Assembly: GCA_902825995.1 (NCBI GenBank)
Contig: CADEDE010000001.1
Location: 39,409-103,408 of the forward strand
Origin: an uncultured Burkholderiales bacterium
GTDB lineage: Bacteria; Pseudomonadota; Gammaproteobacteria; Burkholderiales; Burkholderiaceae_C
DNA length: 64,000 nt
Direction: 5' to 3'
Shown: positions 27,042 to 35,424 of the stretch, in pieces
Layout of the letters: every line of letters starts with the position of its first letter
How positions within the stretch are numbered: the stretch's first letter is position 1
The notes under the pieces: model-generated
Seen by the model: the letters and a program-made list of their open reading frames with translations, nothing else
Told to the model about the DNA's origin: nothing
Database searches by the model: none
Translations under genes and position numbers: made by a program

Positions 27042-29018
27042 ATGGCAAAAAAAACTGTGCAGGAACTGAAAACAATTATTGGCGATTTTAAGGCTCTGGC
27101 AATGTCCATGAGTTCCGGGGTCGGCGGCGGGCACGTCGGTGGTGCCATGTCTTCGGCTGAATACCTGATTGCCGGCTGGTTTTCAAAGCTGAACATTCCG
27201 GATGTAATCGACGGCCCGGATTGGGAAAATCGCGACCGCTTTTTCGTCGGCCAAGGGCACATTACTCCCGGTGTTTACTCGCTGTTGGTGCAGAAGGGCT
27301 ACTACAAGTGGCAGGACACGGCGGGTTATCGCAAGTACGCGAGTCCCTTTCAGGGGCATCCGGACCGTAATCTGCTGAAGGGGTGGGAGATGTCTTCCGG
27401 TTCCCTCGGCCAGGCCTTGGGTGTCGCCGTAGGATGTGCTCTTGCCGCCAAGCTTTCCGGCAAGACCTATCGGGTCGCGACGCTGAACAGCGACGGCGAG
27501 TTGCAAGAGGGAAGCATGTGGGAGGCCATCATGCTTGCCGGCGCCCGCAAGCTCGACAACCTGATCACATTCATCGACTACAACAGAATTCAAAACTACA
27601 ACCGGATCGAACAAACGGCGGATATTCATCCGCTGACCGATAAGTTCCGCGCCTTCAACTGGGATGTCATCGAGATCAACGGCAACGATCTCGAGCAAGT
27701 ACTCGATGCCTATGACAAGGCTCTGGTTCCCGGCAAGGGCAAGCCTACGGTCATTATTGGTCACACCAAGATCGGCAATGGCGTCTCCTTCATGTACGAC
27801 AAGGTGGACTACCATTCGAAGGCGCCGCCGCGGGAAGATTTGCCAAAAGGCATTCAGGAGCTCGGCAGCAATTTCCCGCACCAAGAGTATCTCAAGCTGG
27901 CGGACGAGTACGGCAAGAAAGTAGCCGGGGAATTGAACGCCAAGATGCCGAAGTTCAGTCGTGACTACGGTTGGAACAAAGAAGGCGATACGATGAAGAT
28001 CGCCTTGGTATGGACTGGCGAGGGTATTTCTGCGGCCATGCGGACCTGCATGGACAAGAATCCCAAAGTCATGGTCTGCACGGACGACTCGCACAAGCTG
28101 ATTGGCCTTAACGATAAGGACATGGCGAAATATACGGCCAGCAATCAGTATATTGACGTCGGTTGTGCCGAGCAGAATATGGCGGTGGTGTCGGCGGGGT
28201 TGGCCAAAGAAGGCTTCATCCCAATGGGTAACGGCTATACCGGATTTTGCATTGGCCGTGCCTACGACCACATCCGCACCAGCATTCTGACCACCAACTT
28301 CAACGTCAAGTACTTCCCCACCGAGGGGCTGCTCGGCGGAGACGGCCTTTTGCACGAAGGTCTGGAAGGCATTGCGCTGACCTACTATCTACCCAACTGG
28401 CACGTCTCCTTCCCCTGCGACAACATCGAAGCTCGCAAGGCGTCGATCACCGCCATCTCTGAAATCAATGGGCCGGTGGTCACTTTTCAGGAGCGCGCCC
28501 CCAAGCCGGCCGTAACAAAGGAAGAGACGCCCTACAAATTCGGCATCGCCAACATCATCCGCTACCGCGGACGTCAGGCCCAGTTTGCGGATGCCTTCGA
28601 AACCAAGCTCTCCACCGAGTGGAAGTCTGAGAAAGCCGATTTGGCTATTATCGCGTGCAGTTCCATGGTGGCCGAGGCTATGCGGGCGGCCTATATCCTG
28701 AAGGAAGAAAAAGGGATCGACACCATCGTCGTGAACCTGCACACCATCAAGCCGCTCGATAAGGCTGGTATTCTCAAGGCGGTTCAGGGGGTGAAGGCCG
28801 TCATTACCCATGAGCAGCACGCCAAGGGCGGACTGGGTAATATTATCGCCGGTGTGATCATGGAAGGCGGGCTTGCCAATGCCCCCAAGTTCAAGATGAT
28901 GGGCGTCGAAAATGCCTTCGGTCAGACCGCCAAGCCCTGGGAGTTGATCCAGCACTATGGCCTTACCGCAGAGCATCTTGCCACGACGGCATTGAATGTT
29001 TTGGGTGTTTCCGCGTAA
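27042..29018 (+). CDS. Single-chain transketolase-like TPP enzyme
   Basis: A 658-residue thiamine-diphosphate enzyme with both transketolase halves in one chain. Residues 1-300 hold the TPP/Mg domain: GHVGGAMSSAEY (30-41), SSGSLGQALG (118-127) and the DGELQEG motif (D151) with the distal asparagine near 181. Residues 316-658 hold the pyrimidine domain with GCAEQNM, E377 being the cofactor-activating glutamate. The layout resembles fused archaeal-type split transketolases more than the metabolic TktA. It moves two-carbon ketol units between aldehydes. Placed between the dehydrogenase and phosphonatase genes; ATAGGAG precedes the ATG. Confidence 0.9.
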   Translation: MAKKTVQELKTIIGDFKALAMSMSSGVGGGHVGGAMSSAEYLIAGWFSKLNIPDVIDGPDWENRDRFFVGQGHITPGVYSLLVQKGYYKWQDTAGYRKYASPFQGHPDRNLLKGWEMSSGSLGQALGVAVGCALAAKLSGKTYRVATLNSDGELQEGSMWEAIMLAGARKLDNLITFIDYNRIQNYNRIEQTADIHPLTDKFRAFNWDVIEINGNDLEQVLDAYDKALVPGKGKPTVIIGHTKIGNGVSFMYDKVDYHSKAPPREDLPKGIQELGSNFPHQEYLKLADEYGKKVAGELNAKMPKFSRDYGWNKEGDTMKIALVWTGEGISAAMRTCMDKNPKVMVCTDDSHKLIGLNDKDMAKYTASNQYIDVGCAEQNMAVVSAGLAKEGFIPMGNGYTGFCIGRAYDHIRTSILTTNFNVKYFPTEGLLGGDGLLHEGLEGIALTYYLPNWHVSFPCDNIEARKASITAISEINGPVVTFQERAPKPAVTKEETPYKFGIANIIRYRGRQAQFADAFETKLSTEWKSEKADLAIIACSSMVAEAMRAAYILKEEKGIDTIVVNLHTIKPLDKAGILKAVQGVKAVITHEQHAKGGLGNIIAGVIMEGGLANAPKFKMMGVENAFGQTAKPWELIQHYGLTAEHLATTALNVLGVSA

Positions 29019-29043
29019 GACAACAACCTGTAGGAGAGAAACA

Positions 29044-29943
29044 ATGGCTAGCAAAAGTCTGGTAGATCTGGTTGTCTTCGATCTCGGCGGAACGATTTGC
29101 GATGGCGTGGACAAAGCAACCGGCCTGGGAAATATCGGGCCGATCAACGCTATCGTTCGGAGTCTGAAGAAGATATGGGACGTCGATGTCAGCTACGACA
29201 TCGTGTTGCAATGGATGGCGACGGCGAAACACGAGCACCTCAACCGTTGTCTGCAGTGGCCGTCCGTGAAAGCCCAGTTTGTGGCAAAGCACGGCCGGGA
29301 GCCGACCCGCGACGATGCCATGTTCTGCTTCGAGAATGGATTCAAGCCCATTCTCGAGCAGGAGGAAATGCCGGGCCGCTCGGCCCCCTTCGAGGGGGTC
29401 ATCGACATGTTCAAGGCCCTCAGGGCCAAGGACATCAAGATCGGCGTTGATACGGGCTTTTACGCCAAGGCAGTCCGGATCATCCTGGCGAACTTCGGCC
29501 ATAACGATCTGATTGACGTGGATGTCGGGGCCGACGAGGTGGTCAAGGCGCGCCCTGCCCCGTACATGATCTTCAAGATGATGGCGGAGCTTGGTTTGAT
29601 GGACGTTCGTCGCATCATGAAGGTCGGTGACGTTTATCCGATGGATGTCCTGGAGGGCTATAACCTCGGGGGTATTTCGGTCGGACTCTATGAGACCGGA
29701 AATACCCGGCCCGCCAGTGCCTGGAAGGCTTTCAATGTCGAAGGGCGGCAGGTTGTGCCGGTGGACTGGTTCACCAGCAGCTTGGCAGACAAGGAAAAGT
29801 TGTTCAAGGGATGGCTCAGAGATGCGGCAGAACGCGGAACCAGAGTGCCATACCCGATGATTCTCATACCGCATGCCAAGCAGTTGACCGAGGTGATCAA
29901 TGACCTGGAGAAGATTGAGCCGTTGTTTACTTCCTTGCTTTAA
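29044..29943 (+). CDS. phnX: Phosphonatase-type HAD hydrolase (PhnX-like)
   Basis: A 299-residue HAD protein that aligns with phosphonoacetaldehyde hydrolase. The nucleophile is D13 in FDLGGT; the second aspartate of ordinary phosphatases is replaced by G, as expected for a phosphonatase (Ala in PhnX). The cap domain has K62 in MATAKHEHLNR at the place of the Schiff-base lysine (MGLLKIDHVR in Bacillus PhnX). T137, R170 (ARPAPYMIFK) and KVGD with D201 complete the site. It should cleave phosphonoacetaldehyde, or a close relative, to aldehyde plus phosphate. AGGAG precedes ATG 29044. Confidence 0.85.
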   Translation: MASKSLVDLVVFDLGGTICDGVDKATGLGNIGPINAIVRSLKKIWDVDVSYDIVLQWMATAKHEHLNRCLQWPSVKAQFVAKHGREPTRDDAMFCFENGFKPILEQEEMPGRSAPFEGVIDMFKALRAKDIKIGVDTGFYAKAVRIILANFGHNDLIDVDVGADEVVKARPAPYMIFKMMAELGLMDVRRIMKVGDVYPMDVLEGYNLGGISVGLYETGNTRPASAWKAFNVEGRQVVPVDWFTSSLADKEKLFKGWLRDAAERGTRVPYPMILIPHAKQLTEVINDLEKIEPLFTSLL

Positions 29944-29970
29944 CAATAGCTGATTTAATTTAGTTCCAGT

Positions 29971-30016
29971 CCGCCAGTTTTCCTTCTTTGGTGAGGGAAA
30001 ATTGGCGGCTTTTTCT
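29971..30016 (+). terminator. Intrinsic terminator after phnX-like gene
   Basis: CCGCCAGTTTTCC pairs with GGGAAAATTGGCGG across a short loop, followed by CTTTTTC. This is a strong rho-independent terminator that ends the dehydrogenase-transketolase-phosphonatase unit. Confidence 0.85.
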
Positions 30017-30389
30017 TTGGACGCCATTAGATTTTTATCGCGCGCCTGATTTAAACGGAAACTACCAAGCGTTTTTGCACCAGAGATGCACATCGATCAA
30101 GGCATTGTGGTGCGACTACAGCGAAGCCAGGCGCCACAGCAGCAAAGCAATGAACAGGCTGCTGGAATACGGCAAGCGCGCCGCCTGGAGCTTTCTCACA
30201 AACAAGAACTTCATTACCATCGCCTGGTTGCGGCGAGTCCATGCTCGGGCATATGCCAGCTTATCTGCTTATTCCCCCAGCACCAAAGTCACGCTCGTCG
30301 CAACGACCAGCATCTGGAGTTGATTGATATTTTGGCACTGGCAAACGCATGGATTTTCGGACTCAAGTCTCATATTTAAATCCGAGCGA
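30017..30389. other. AT-rich spacer without a convincing gene
   Basis: About 370 bases with much lower GC than the genome. Several short open frames exist on both strands, none with a recognisable protein or ribosome site. It separates the terminator at 29971 from a promoter before the DUF47 gene. Confidence 0.5.
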
Positions 30390-30419
30390 TTGATTTTAAT
30401 TCTCTGAATACGATATATT
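30390..30419 (+). promoter_or_regulatory. Putative sigma-70 promoter for DUF47-PiT unit
   Basis: TTGATT (30390-30395) and TATATT (30414-30419) are separated by 18 bases, 21 bases before the DUF47 ATG, leaving room for its GAGGAG ribosome site. It fits a short-leader transcript that restarts after the terminator at 29971. Confidence 0.5.
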
Positions 30420-30440
30420 TTACTCCGAGGAGACCACATC

Positions 30441-31112
30441 ATGAGCTTTGAAATCGGTTTTTCAAAAATGAAACTGTTTGGTCGAACCAATGCTGTTGAA
30501 GGCCAGATCGACGAATTCTTCGACAAGATAGGAGAAATAGGCATAGTTTTTCACAAGGCGATGCGCTCATATCTTGAGGATGGGTATCGTGAAGAGTTCG
30601 AGGTGTTCCTGAAGCAGGGTACGACTATCGAAAACCGTGCCGATGACCTGCGGCGTGATATTGAAAAACAGCTATATCTACAAACTCTCATTCCAGATCT
30701 TCGAGGTGACGTTCTTCGTCTTCTGGAGGACATGGATAATCTGACAAATATCTACGAAGCAGATCTTTACCGCTTTGCCATTCAGCGCCCAGAAATTCCT
30801 TCTGAATACAAGAGGGATTTCATGGAGCTCACTGAGATGGCGATCAAATGCGTGGAAACTACAATAATCTGCGCTCGTGCTTTTTTCAGAGATATTGAAG
30901 CAGTACGCGATCATCATGCTAGGGTGATCTTTCACGAATCGGAGGCCGATCAAATAAGTTCGCGTATGCAACGCGCTATATTTGGATCAGCACTTTCCCT
31001 GGACCGCAAGATGCATCTAAGATATTTTATCGAGCGGATTGATGAGCTTGCAAATAAGGCGGAAGATGTTTCAGACACTCTGGCAATCTACGCGTTAAAG
31101 CGTCGCATCTGA
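30441..31112 (+). CDS. DUF47 / PhoU-like accessory protein, first copy
   Basis: A 223-residue all-helical protein of the DUF47 (PhoU-related) family. Acidic helix motifs such as EGQIDEFFDKIGE, LLEDMDNLTNIYEADL and RIDELANKAEDVSDTL are those that bind metal clusters in PhoU. Such proteins are usually encoded next to PiT phosphate transporters and gate them. GC is near 50 percent by eye, far below the flanks, suggesting a different origin. It precedes the PiT gene by 108 bases. Confidence 0.88.
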   Translation: MSFEIGFSKMKLFGRTNAVEGQIDEFFDKIGEIGIVFHKAMRSYLEDGYREEFEVFLKQGTTIENRADDLRRDIEKQLYLQTLIPDLRGDVLRLLEDMDNLTNIYEADLYRFAIQRPEIPSEYKRDFMELTEMAIKCVETTIICARAFFRDIEAVRDHHARVIFHESEADQISSRMQRAIFGSALSLDRKMHLRYFIERIDELANKAEDVSDTLAIYALKRRI

Positions 31113-31220
31113 CGATGCAGGCTGTAAGACTTTTGTGGAACAAGCGATAGGTTTGATGGTTTTCCTGGGCGTAGCCCATTCTTTTAGAAGCGCGATCATC
31201 AGGGTAAAGGATAAGCAAGA

Positions 31221-32699
31221 ATGGAACTGACCACCATTATCTTTCTTACAAGCGGGCTTTTCCTCGGTTGGTCGCTCGGAGCCAACGACGCTGCCAATGT
31301 ATTCGGTACGGCGGTGGGTACCCGCATGATCAGGTTTGGCACCGCGGCGGCTATTTGCAGCGTGTTTGTGATCCTCGGCGCGGTCATCAGCGGTGCCGGC
31401 GCGGCACATACGCTCAGCACATTGGGTTCGGTAAACGAGCTTGCCGGTGCGTTCATGGTGGCGCTGGCTGCGGCCTATACGGTCTATCAGATGACCAGGC
31501 TGGGCCTACCTGTTTCGACCACGCAGGCAATCGTTGGCGCTATCGTCGGCTGGAATCTGTTCAGTGAGTCGATTACGGATACGGCTGCCTTGACCAAGAT
31601 TCTCATGACCTGGGTGGCGTGTCCGGTGCTTTCCGCCCTCATCGCCATGCCGACATTCAAACTGACAGAATTCTTTGTCTATAGGCTTAATGTTCATTTG
31701 GTGCGTCAGGATGCCTATACGCGAATTGCGCTGATCGTGGCCGGTATTCTTGGGGCATATAGTCTCGGCGCCAACAACATTGCCAACGTTGTCGGTGTAT
31801 TCATTCCTGTTTCTCCGTTTACTGATTTCAGTGTTGCAGGGCTATTTGCATTGAGCTCCGCGCATCAACTTTTTCTTATAGGTGGCATTGCTATTGCGGT
31901 AGGTGTGATAACCTATTCCAAGAAAGTGATGCTCACCGTGGGGCAGGATCTTTTCGCGCTTTCGCCGACGGCGGCTTTTGTGGCGGTTATGGCCCATTCG
32001 GTCGTTCTGTTTCTATTTGCCTCCGAAGGACTTGAGCACCTGCTTGCCAGTGCCGGTCTGCCCACGATACCACTGGTGCCGGTTTCCAGTTCACAGGCGA
32101 TTGTCGGTGCCGTGATCGGAATCGGTCTTCTCAAGGGTGTTCATACCATTCGTTGGCGAGTCGTTGGAAATATTAGCGTTGCCTGGGCAGCTACCCCGCT
32201 TATTTCTGCAATGATTTGCCTCATATCATTGTACATACTACAGAATGTATTCAATCAGCAAGTTTATAAATCGGTCGAGTACTCACTCTCTGTCGAGGCG
32301 ATAGAAAAACTCGGCGAGAAAGTTATTCCCGCAGGATCGCTGGCAGAAATGAATGGAGAGATTTTCAAAAGTGGAACGCGCTTCCTGCGTGCTGTGAACA
32401 AGCATGTCAAACTGGACCAGAAGCAGGAGCGCCAAGTGCTTTGGTACGCAGAGGTTGGGCGTTACAAGATCGACCCGGCAAAAATTGAAAAATTTGATGA
32501 CGGCTGGCTGACGCCCGGGCAGATCGCAGCGCTACGCCAGTTGTCGGGAATGGCGTTTACCGAGAAATGGCGCATTGCCGAAGCGCTTGCTGTGCGTAGC
32601 GATGAATGGAAGTCACTTCCAGACGCGACGATCAACAAGCTCCACAACAAGGGTATCAAAGATAAAATTGGCGTTATTCTAAAAACTTTTTCAGAATAA
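31221..32699 (+). CDS. PiT-family phosphate transporter, long form
   Basis: A 492-residue inner-membrane protein with both PiT repeats: GANDAANVFGTAVG near the N-terminus and GANNIANVVGVF in the middle, plus the VSTTQAIVGA and VSSSQAIVGA loops. About ten membrane helices end near residue 350; a soluble tail of about 140 residues follows (YKSVEYSLSVEAIEKL ... GVILKTFSE). PiT proteins are proton- or cation-coupled and could run either way. With the DUF47 gene before it, it forms a transport pair inside the phosphonate cluster. Low GC. Confidence 0.9.
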   Translation: MELTTIIFLTSGLFLGWSLGANDAANVFGTAVGTRMIRFGTAAAICSVFVILGAVISGAGAAHTLSTLGSVNELAGAFMVALAAAYTVYQMTRLGLPVSTTQAIVGAIVGWNLFSESITDTAALTKILMTWVACPVLSALIAMPTFKLTEFFVYRLNVHLVRQDAYTRIALIVAGILGAYSLGANNIANVVGVFIPVSPFTDFSVAGLFALSSAHQLFLIGGIAIAVGVITYSKKVMLTVGQDLFALSPTAAFVAVMAHSVVLFLFASEGLEHLLASAGLPTIPLVPVSSSQAIVGAVIGIGLLKGVHTIRWRVVGNISVAWAATPLISAMICLISLYILQNVFNQQVYKSVEYSLSVEAIEKLGEKVIPAGSLAEMNGEIFKSGTRFLRAVNKHVKLDQKQERQVLWYAEVGRYKIDPAKIEKFDDGWLTPGQIAALRQLSGMAFTEKWRIAEALAVRSDEWKSLPDATINKLHNKGIKDKIGVILKTFSE

Positions 32700-32789
32700 T
32701 AACCATAGAAAATAGCTGGAAATAACTAAGCAAGAGGAAGTTGTTCTGGTAATCGGAGTAGGACCAGCTATAAACTGGTTCTACAAAGC

Positions 32790-32802
32790 GGGCAAGTTGC
32801 CC
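32790..32802. promoter_or_regulatory. Short palindrome before dehydrogenase copy 2
   Basis: GGGCAAGTTGCCC is a perfect 13-bp inverted repeat, and a second one (ACCAG...CTGGT, 32763-32779) lies just before it. Both sit between the PiT stop and the second dehydrogenase, where copy 1 has unrelated sequence. They may be regulatory or RNA structures. Confidence 0.35.
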
Positions 32803-32832
32803 ATGTTCAATTTATTTAAACAAGGATGACCA

Positions 32833-33824
32833 CCATGAGTGCATTGCGAGTTTCGTTTGTTACCAACGCCAAGGAAGACACCAAGGTTTATACCGACAAG
32901 GTTTTTCCAAAGGGCATGGAAGTGCTGCTGCAGACGGAAGAGGAGATGCTCAAGGACATTGCGAACATTGATGTGCTGATTCCGGGCCACATCAACGTGG
33001 GTGCGGACCTGATCGGCCAGGGCAAGCGGCTGAAGCTGATCCACTGCGGCACCGGCTACAACAACGTGGACATGGACGCGGCCAACAAGCGAGGCATCTA
33101 CGTTGCGGTGACGCCCAATGTTGCGGCGCAGTCGGTGGCCGAATTGGTATTTGCCTCGTTCCTGACGCTGGCGAAGAAGATTCACATGTTCGATGCGACC
33201 ATGAAGAAGGGGGGCTGGAAGAGCACCGACTTCATTGACGCGCCCGAACTGAAGGGCAAAAACCTCGGCGTGGTCGGCTACGGCAATATTGGCAAGGCGG
33301 CGGCGCGCATTGGTCGCGGCTTCGGGATGAGCATCATTGCCCATGACCCGGGCATTCAGATCACGGATTCGGACGTGAAGTCGGCGAGTCTTGACGAATT
33401 GCTGAAGGAATCGGATTTCATTACGCTGCACGTGCTGCTGACCCCGCAGACCAAGGGGCTGATTGGCAAGCCGCAGCTCGACATGATGAAGAAGACGGCG
33501 ATTCTGGCGAATGCCTGCCGGGGGCCGGTGGTGCAAGAAGCGGCGCTGGTCGAAGCGCTCAAGGCGCGCCAGATTCGCGGTGCGTGCATTGATGTGTTCG
33601 AGAAGGAGCCTCTGGCCAAGGAAAGTGGTTTGCGTGGTCTGGACAACATCATCCTGACACCGCACATCGGTTACTGCTCGAACGAGGCGCTGGCGGGGCG
33701 GTATCAGTTCTTTGCCGAGAATTGCCAGATCCTGGCCGCTGGGCAGACCCCCAAAATGGCGGTGAACGCCGACAAGGTTACCAAGTAACGCGCTGAAGGC
33801 TTCCCCGGCGCCGCCACGGATATC
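32833..33824 (+). repeat. Direct repeat, copy 2 (992 bp)
   Basis: Same DNA as 25991-26982 in the same orientation, 6842 bases further on. The copies bracket the transketolase, phosphonatase, DUF47 and PiT genes, so homologous recombination could delete or amplify that block. Confidence 0.95.
32835..33788 (+). CDS. D-2-hydroxyacid dehydrogenase, copy 2
   Basis: A protein identical over all 317 residues to the one encoded at 25993-26946, with GYGNIG 148-153, R229, E258 and H277. The leader differs: AAGG nine bases before ATG 32835; an in-frame ATG at 32826 would add three residues. It heads the second half of the cluster, before the PhnY-like dehydrogenase. An extra copy with its own leader suggests a dosage need or independent expression with each half. 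Confidence 0.92.
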   Translation: MSALRVSFVTNAKEDTKVYTDKVFPKGMEVLLQTEEEMLKDIANIDVLIPGHINVGADLIGQGKRLKLIHCGTGYNNVDMDAANKRGIYVAVTPNVAAQSVAELVFASFLTLAKKIHMFDATMKKGGWKSTDFIDAPELKGKNLGVVGYGNIGKAAARIGRGFGMSIIAHDPGIQITDSDVKSASLDELLKESDFITLHVLLTPQTKGLIGKPQLDMMKKTAILANACRGPVVQEAALVEALKARQIRGACIDVFEKEPLAKESGLRGLDNIILTPHIGYCSNEALAGRYQFFAENCQILAAGQTPKMAVNADKVTK

Positions 33825-33840
33825 AGGCTGCGCTGGGGAA
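33801..33840 (+). promoter_or_regulatory. Stable hairpin after dehydrogenase copy 2
   Basis: The left arm (33801-33815) is the same as in copy 1, but the right arm (33826-33840, GGCTGCGCTGGGGAA) differs in sequence and still pairs at 13 of 15 positions. Keeping a stem while the sequence changes suggests the RNA structure matters. Confidence 0.55.
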
Positions 33841-33860
33841 CGATGACAATATATTGGAGT

Positions 33861-33876
33861 CCGAAGAAAAATTCGG
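33861..33876 (+). promoter_or_regulatory. Small hairpin before the phnY-like gene
   Basis: CCGAA and TTCGG form a perfect 5-bp stem around GAAAAA, ending nine bases before the ATG at 33886. It could affect ribosome access; the effect is unknown. Confidence 0.35.
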
Positions 33877-33885
33877 AACGATGGG

Positions 33886-35316
33886 ATGAATGCCTTGGTG
33901 AAACCTGCGGTGGAGTACATGAAGTGCTTCGTTGCGGGGGAATGGCTCGACTCCACTGATCGAATAGAGGTTTACAACCCCTATACCGGTGATCTGGTCG
34001 GTACCGCGCCCAAGCTGAGCGCCGAACAAGTTGCCCAGGCGGTGGATGCACTGGCGGCCTACAAGCCCAAGATTTCCGCTCATCAACGCGGTGAAATCCT
34101 GTTCAAGGCCGCGCAGGGTGTGAAAGCGCGCAAGGACGAACTCGCCCTCGGGATCACGTCGGAATCCGGCATGTCGCTGAAGAACAGCCGGGTCGAGGTG
34201 GACCGCACCGTCGGTCTGCTGCTCACGGCCTCCGAGGAGGCCAAGCGCATCATGGGCGAACAGATTCCGAGCGATACCGACTCGGCGGGCCAGAACAAGA
34301 TCATTCTCGCAACGCGCTTCCCGGTCGGTGTCGTCACGGCCATCGTGCCCTTCAACCGCCCCCTGAACCAGGTTGCAATGAAGATCGCGCCGTCGTTTGC
34401 CGCGGGCAACAAGACAATCATCAAGCCGTCCCAGTCTGTCCCGCTGTCGGCCTTCCGCCTGCTCCACATCCTTCTCGAGGCTGGCATGCCTGCGGAGATG
34501 ATCAGCGTCGTAACCGGCAGCTCGAGCGAGATCGGCGAGGTGCTGGTCGCCAACAAGAAGGTTGACATGGTGACCTTCACCGGCAGCACCGCGGTCGGCC
34601 GGCGCCTGGTGCAGATGGCCGGCATCAAGCGGGTCACGATCGAAGCCGGGGGCAACGATCCGCTCATCCTTTGCGAAGATGCGAATATCGACAAATCGGT
34701 AGAAATCGCGGTCGTCGGCGCCTATCGCAACGCGGGACAGTCCTGCCGCGGCATCAAGCGCATCATTGCCCACGCATCGATTGCCGACGCGTTCGCCCAG
34801 AAGTTCACCGAGAAGTCCAGAGCGCTCAAATGCGGCAACCCCTTCGATCCCGAGACCGATATCGGCACCTTGATCGATGAGAAGGCGGCCAAGGGCGTGG
34901 AGCAGGCGGTCAACGAGGCGGTCAAGGACGGCGCCAAGGTTCTGTGCGGGCATGAGCGCAAGGGTGCGCTGTATTTGCCGACGGTCGTCGACCATGTCCG
35001 CCGCGACTCGAACATGGTGGTCGAGGAGTGCTTCGGCCCGACCGCGCCGATCATCCGCTGCAAGAGCCTGGAAGAAGCGGTCGAGATCGCGAACTCGACC
35101 GAGTACGGCCTGCAATCCGGCGTCATGACCAACAATTTCGAGTCGATCCGCTACTGCATCAACAACCTCAACGTGGGTGCCGTCAATATCAACGAGGGTC
35201 CGCAGTTCGACATGCCGAATATTCCCTTCGGAGGCGTGAAGCAAAGCGGCATCGGCCGCGAAGGCATTCGCTATGCGATACAGGAGATGACCTACGTGAA
35301 GACGGTGGTGATGTAG
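33886..35316 (+). CDS. phnY: Aldehyde dehydrogenase, phosphonoacetaldehyde dehydrogenase-like (PhnY)
   Basis: A 476-residue NAD(P)-dependent aldehyde dehydrogenase. Catalytic parts: N157 (VPFN), FTGSTAVG (231-238), general base E253 (TIEAGGNDP), nucleophile C287 (NAGQSC) and EECFGPTAPI. It resembles PhnY, which oxidises phosphonoacetaldehyde to phosphonoacetate. As I recall, Sinorhizobium PhnY has Arg just before the catalytic Cys and His after the PFN asparagine; here these are Ser286 and Arg158, so the phosphonate pocket may be altered. Next gene is phnA, which would use its product. Confidence 0.85.
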   Translation: MNALVKPAVEYMKCFVAGEWLDSTDRIEVYNPYTGDLVGTAPKLSAEQVAQAVDALAAYKPKISAHQRGEILFKAAQGVKARKDELALGITSESGMSLKNSRVEVDRTVGLLLTASEEAKRIMGEQIPSDTDSAGQNKIILATRFPVGVVTAIVPFNRPLNQVAMKIAPSFAAGNKTIIKPSQSVPLSAFRLLHILLEAGMPAEMISVVTGSSSEIGEVLVANKKVDMVTFTGSTAVGRRLVQMAGIKRVTIEAGGNDPLILCEDANIDKSVEIAVVGAYRNAGQSCRGIKRIIAHASIADAFAQKFTEKSRALKCGNPFDPETDIGTLIDEKAAKGVEQAVNEAVKDGAKVLCGHERKGALYLPTVVDHVRRDSNMVVEECFGPTAPIIRCKSLEEAVEIANSTEYGLQSGVMTNNFESIRYCINNLNVGAVNINEGPQFDMPNIPFGGVKQSGIGREGIRYAIQEMTYVKTVVM

Positions 35317-35385
35317 CGCGATGTCCAGCCGAGCGGCGGCAACAGCGCGTGAGGCAGGATCGCGGTTCGTGATCGGCGATGAGTG

Positions 35386-35408
35386 CCGGGCCGCATGGCC
35401 CGGTTTTT
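35386..35408 (+). terminator. Strong terminator between phnY and phnA
   Basis: CCGGGCC-GCAT-GGCCCGG followed by TTTTT is a perfect 7-bp stem intrinsic terminator. It ends 16 bases before the phnA ATG, so phnA cannot have its own promoter downstream of it; phnA must be expressed by read-through, an antitermination event or a promoter overlapping the hairpin. Confidence 0.85.
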
Positions 35409-35424
35409 ACTTTTGGGGGCAGGA

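Noticed and set aside
29988-30379. Two overlapping plus-strand open frames as small proteins
   Set aside because: No ribosome site, no recognisable motif, and the first overlaps the terminator; likely chance frames in AT-rich DNA.
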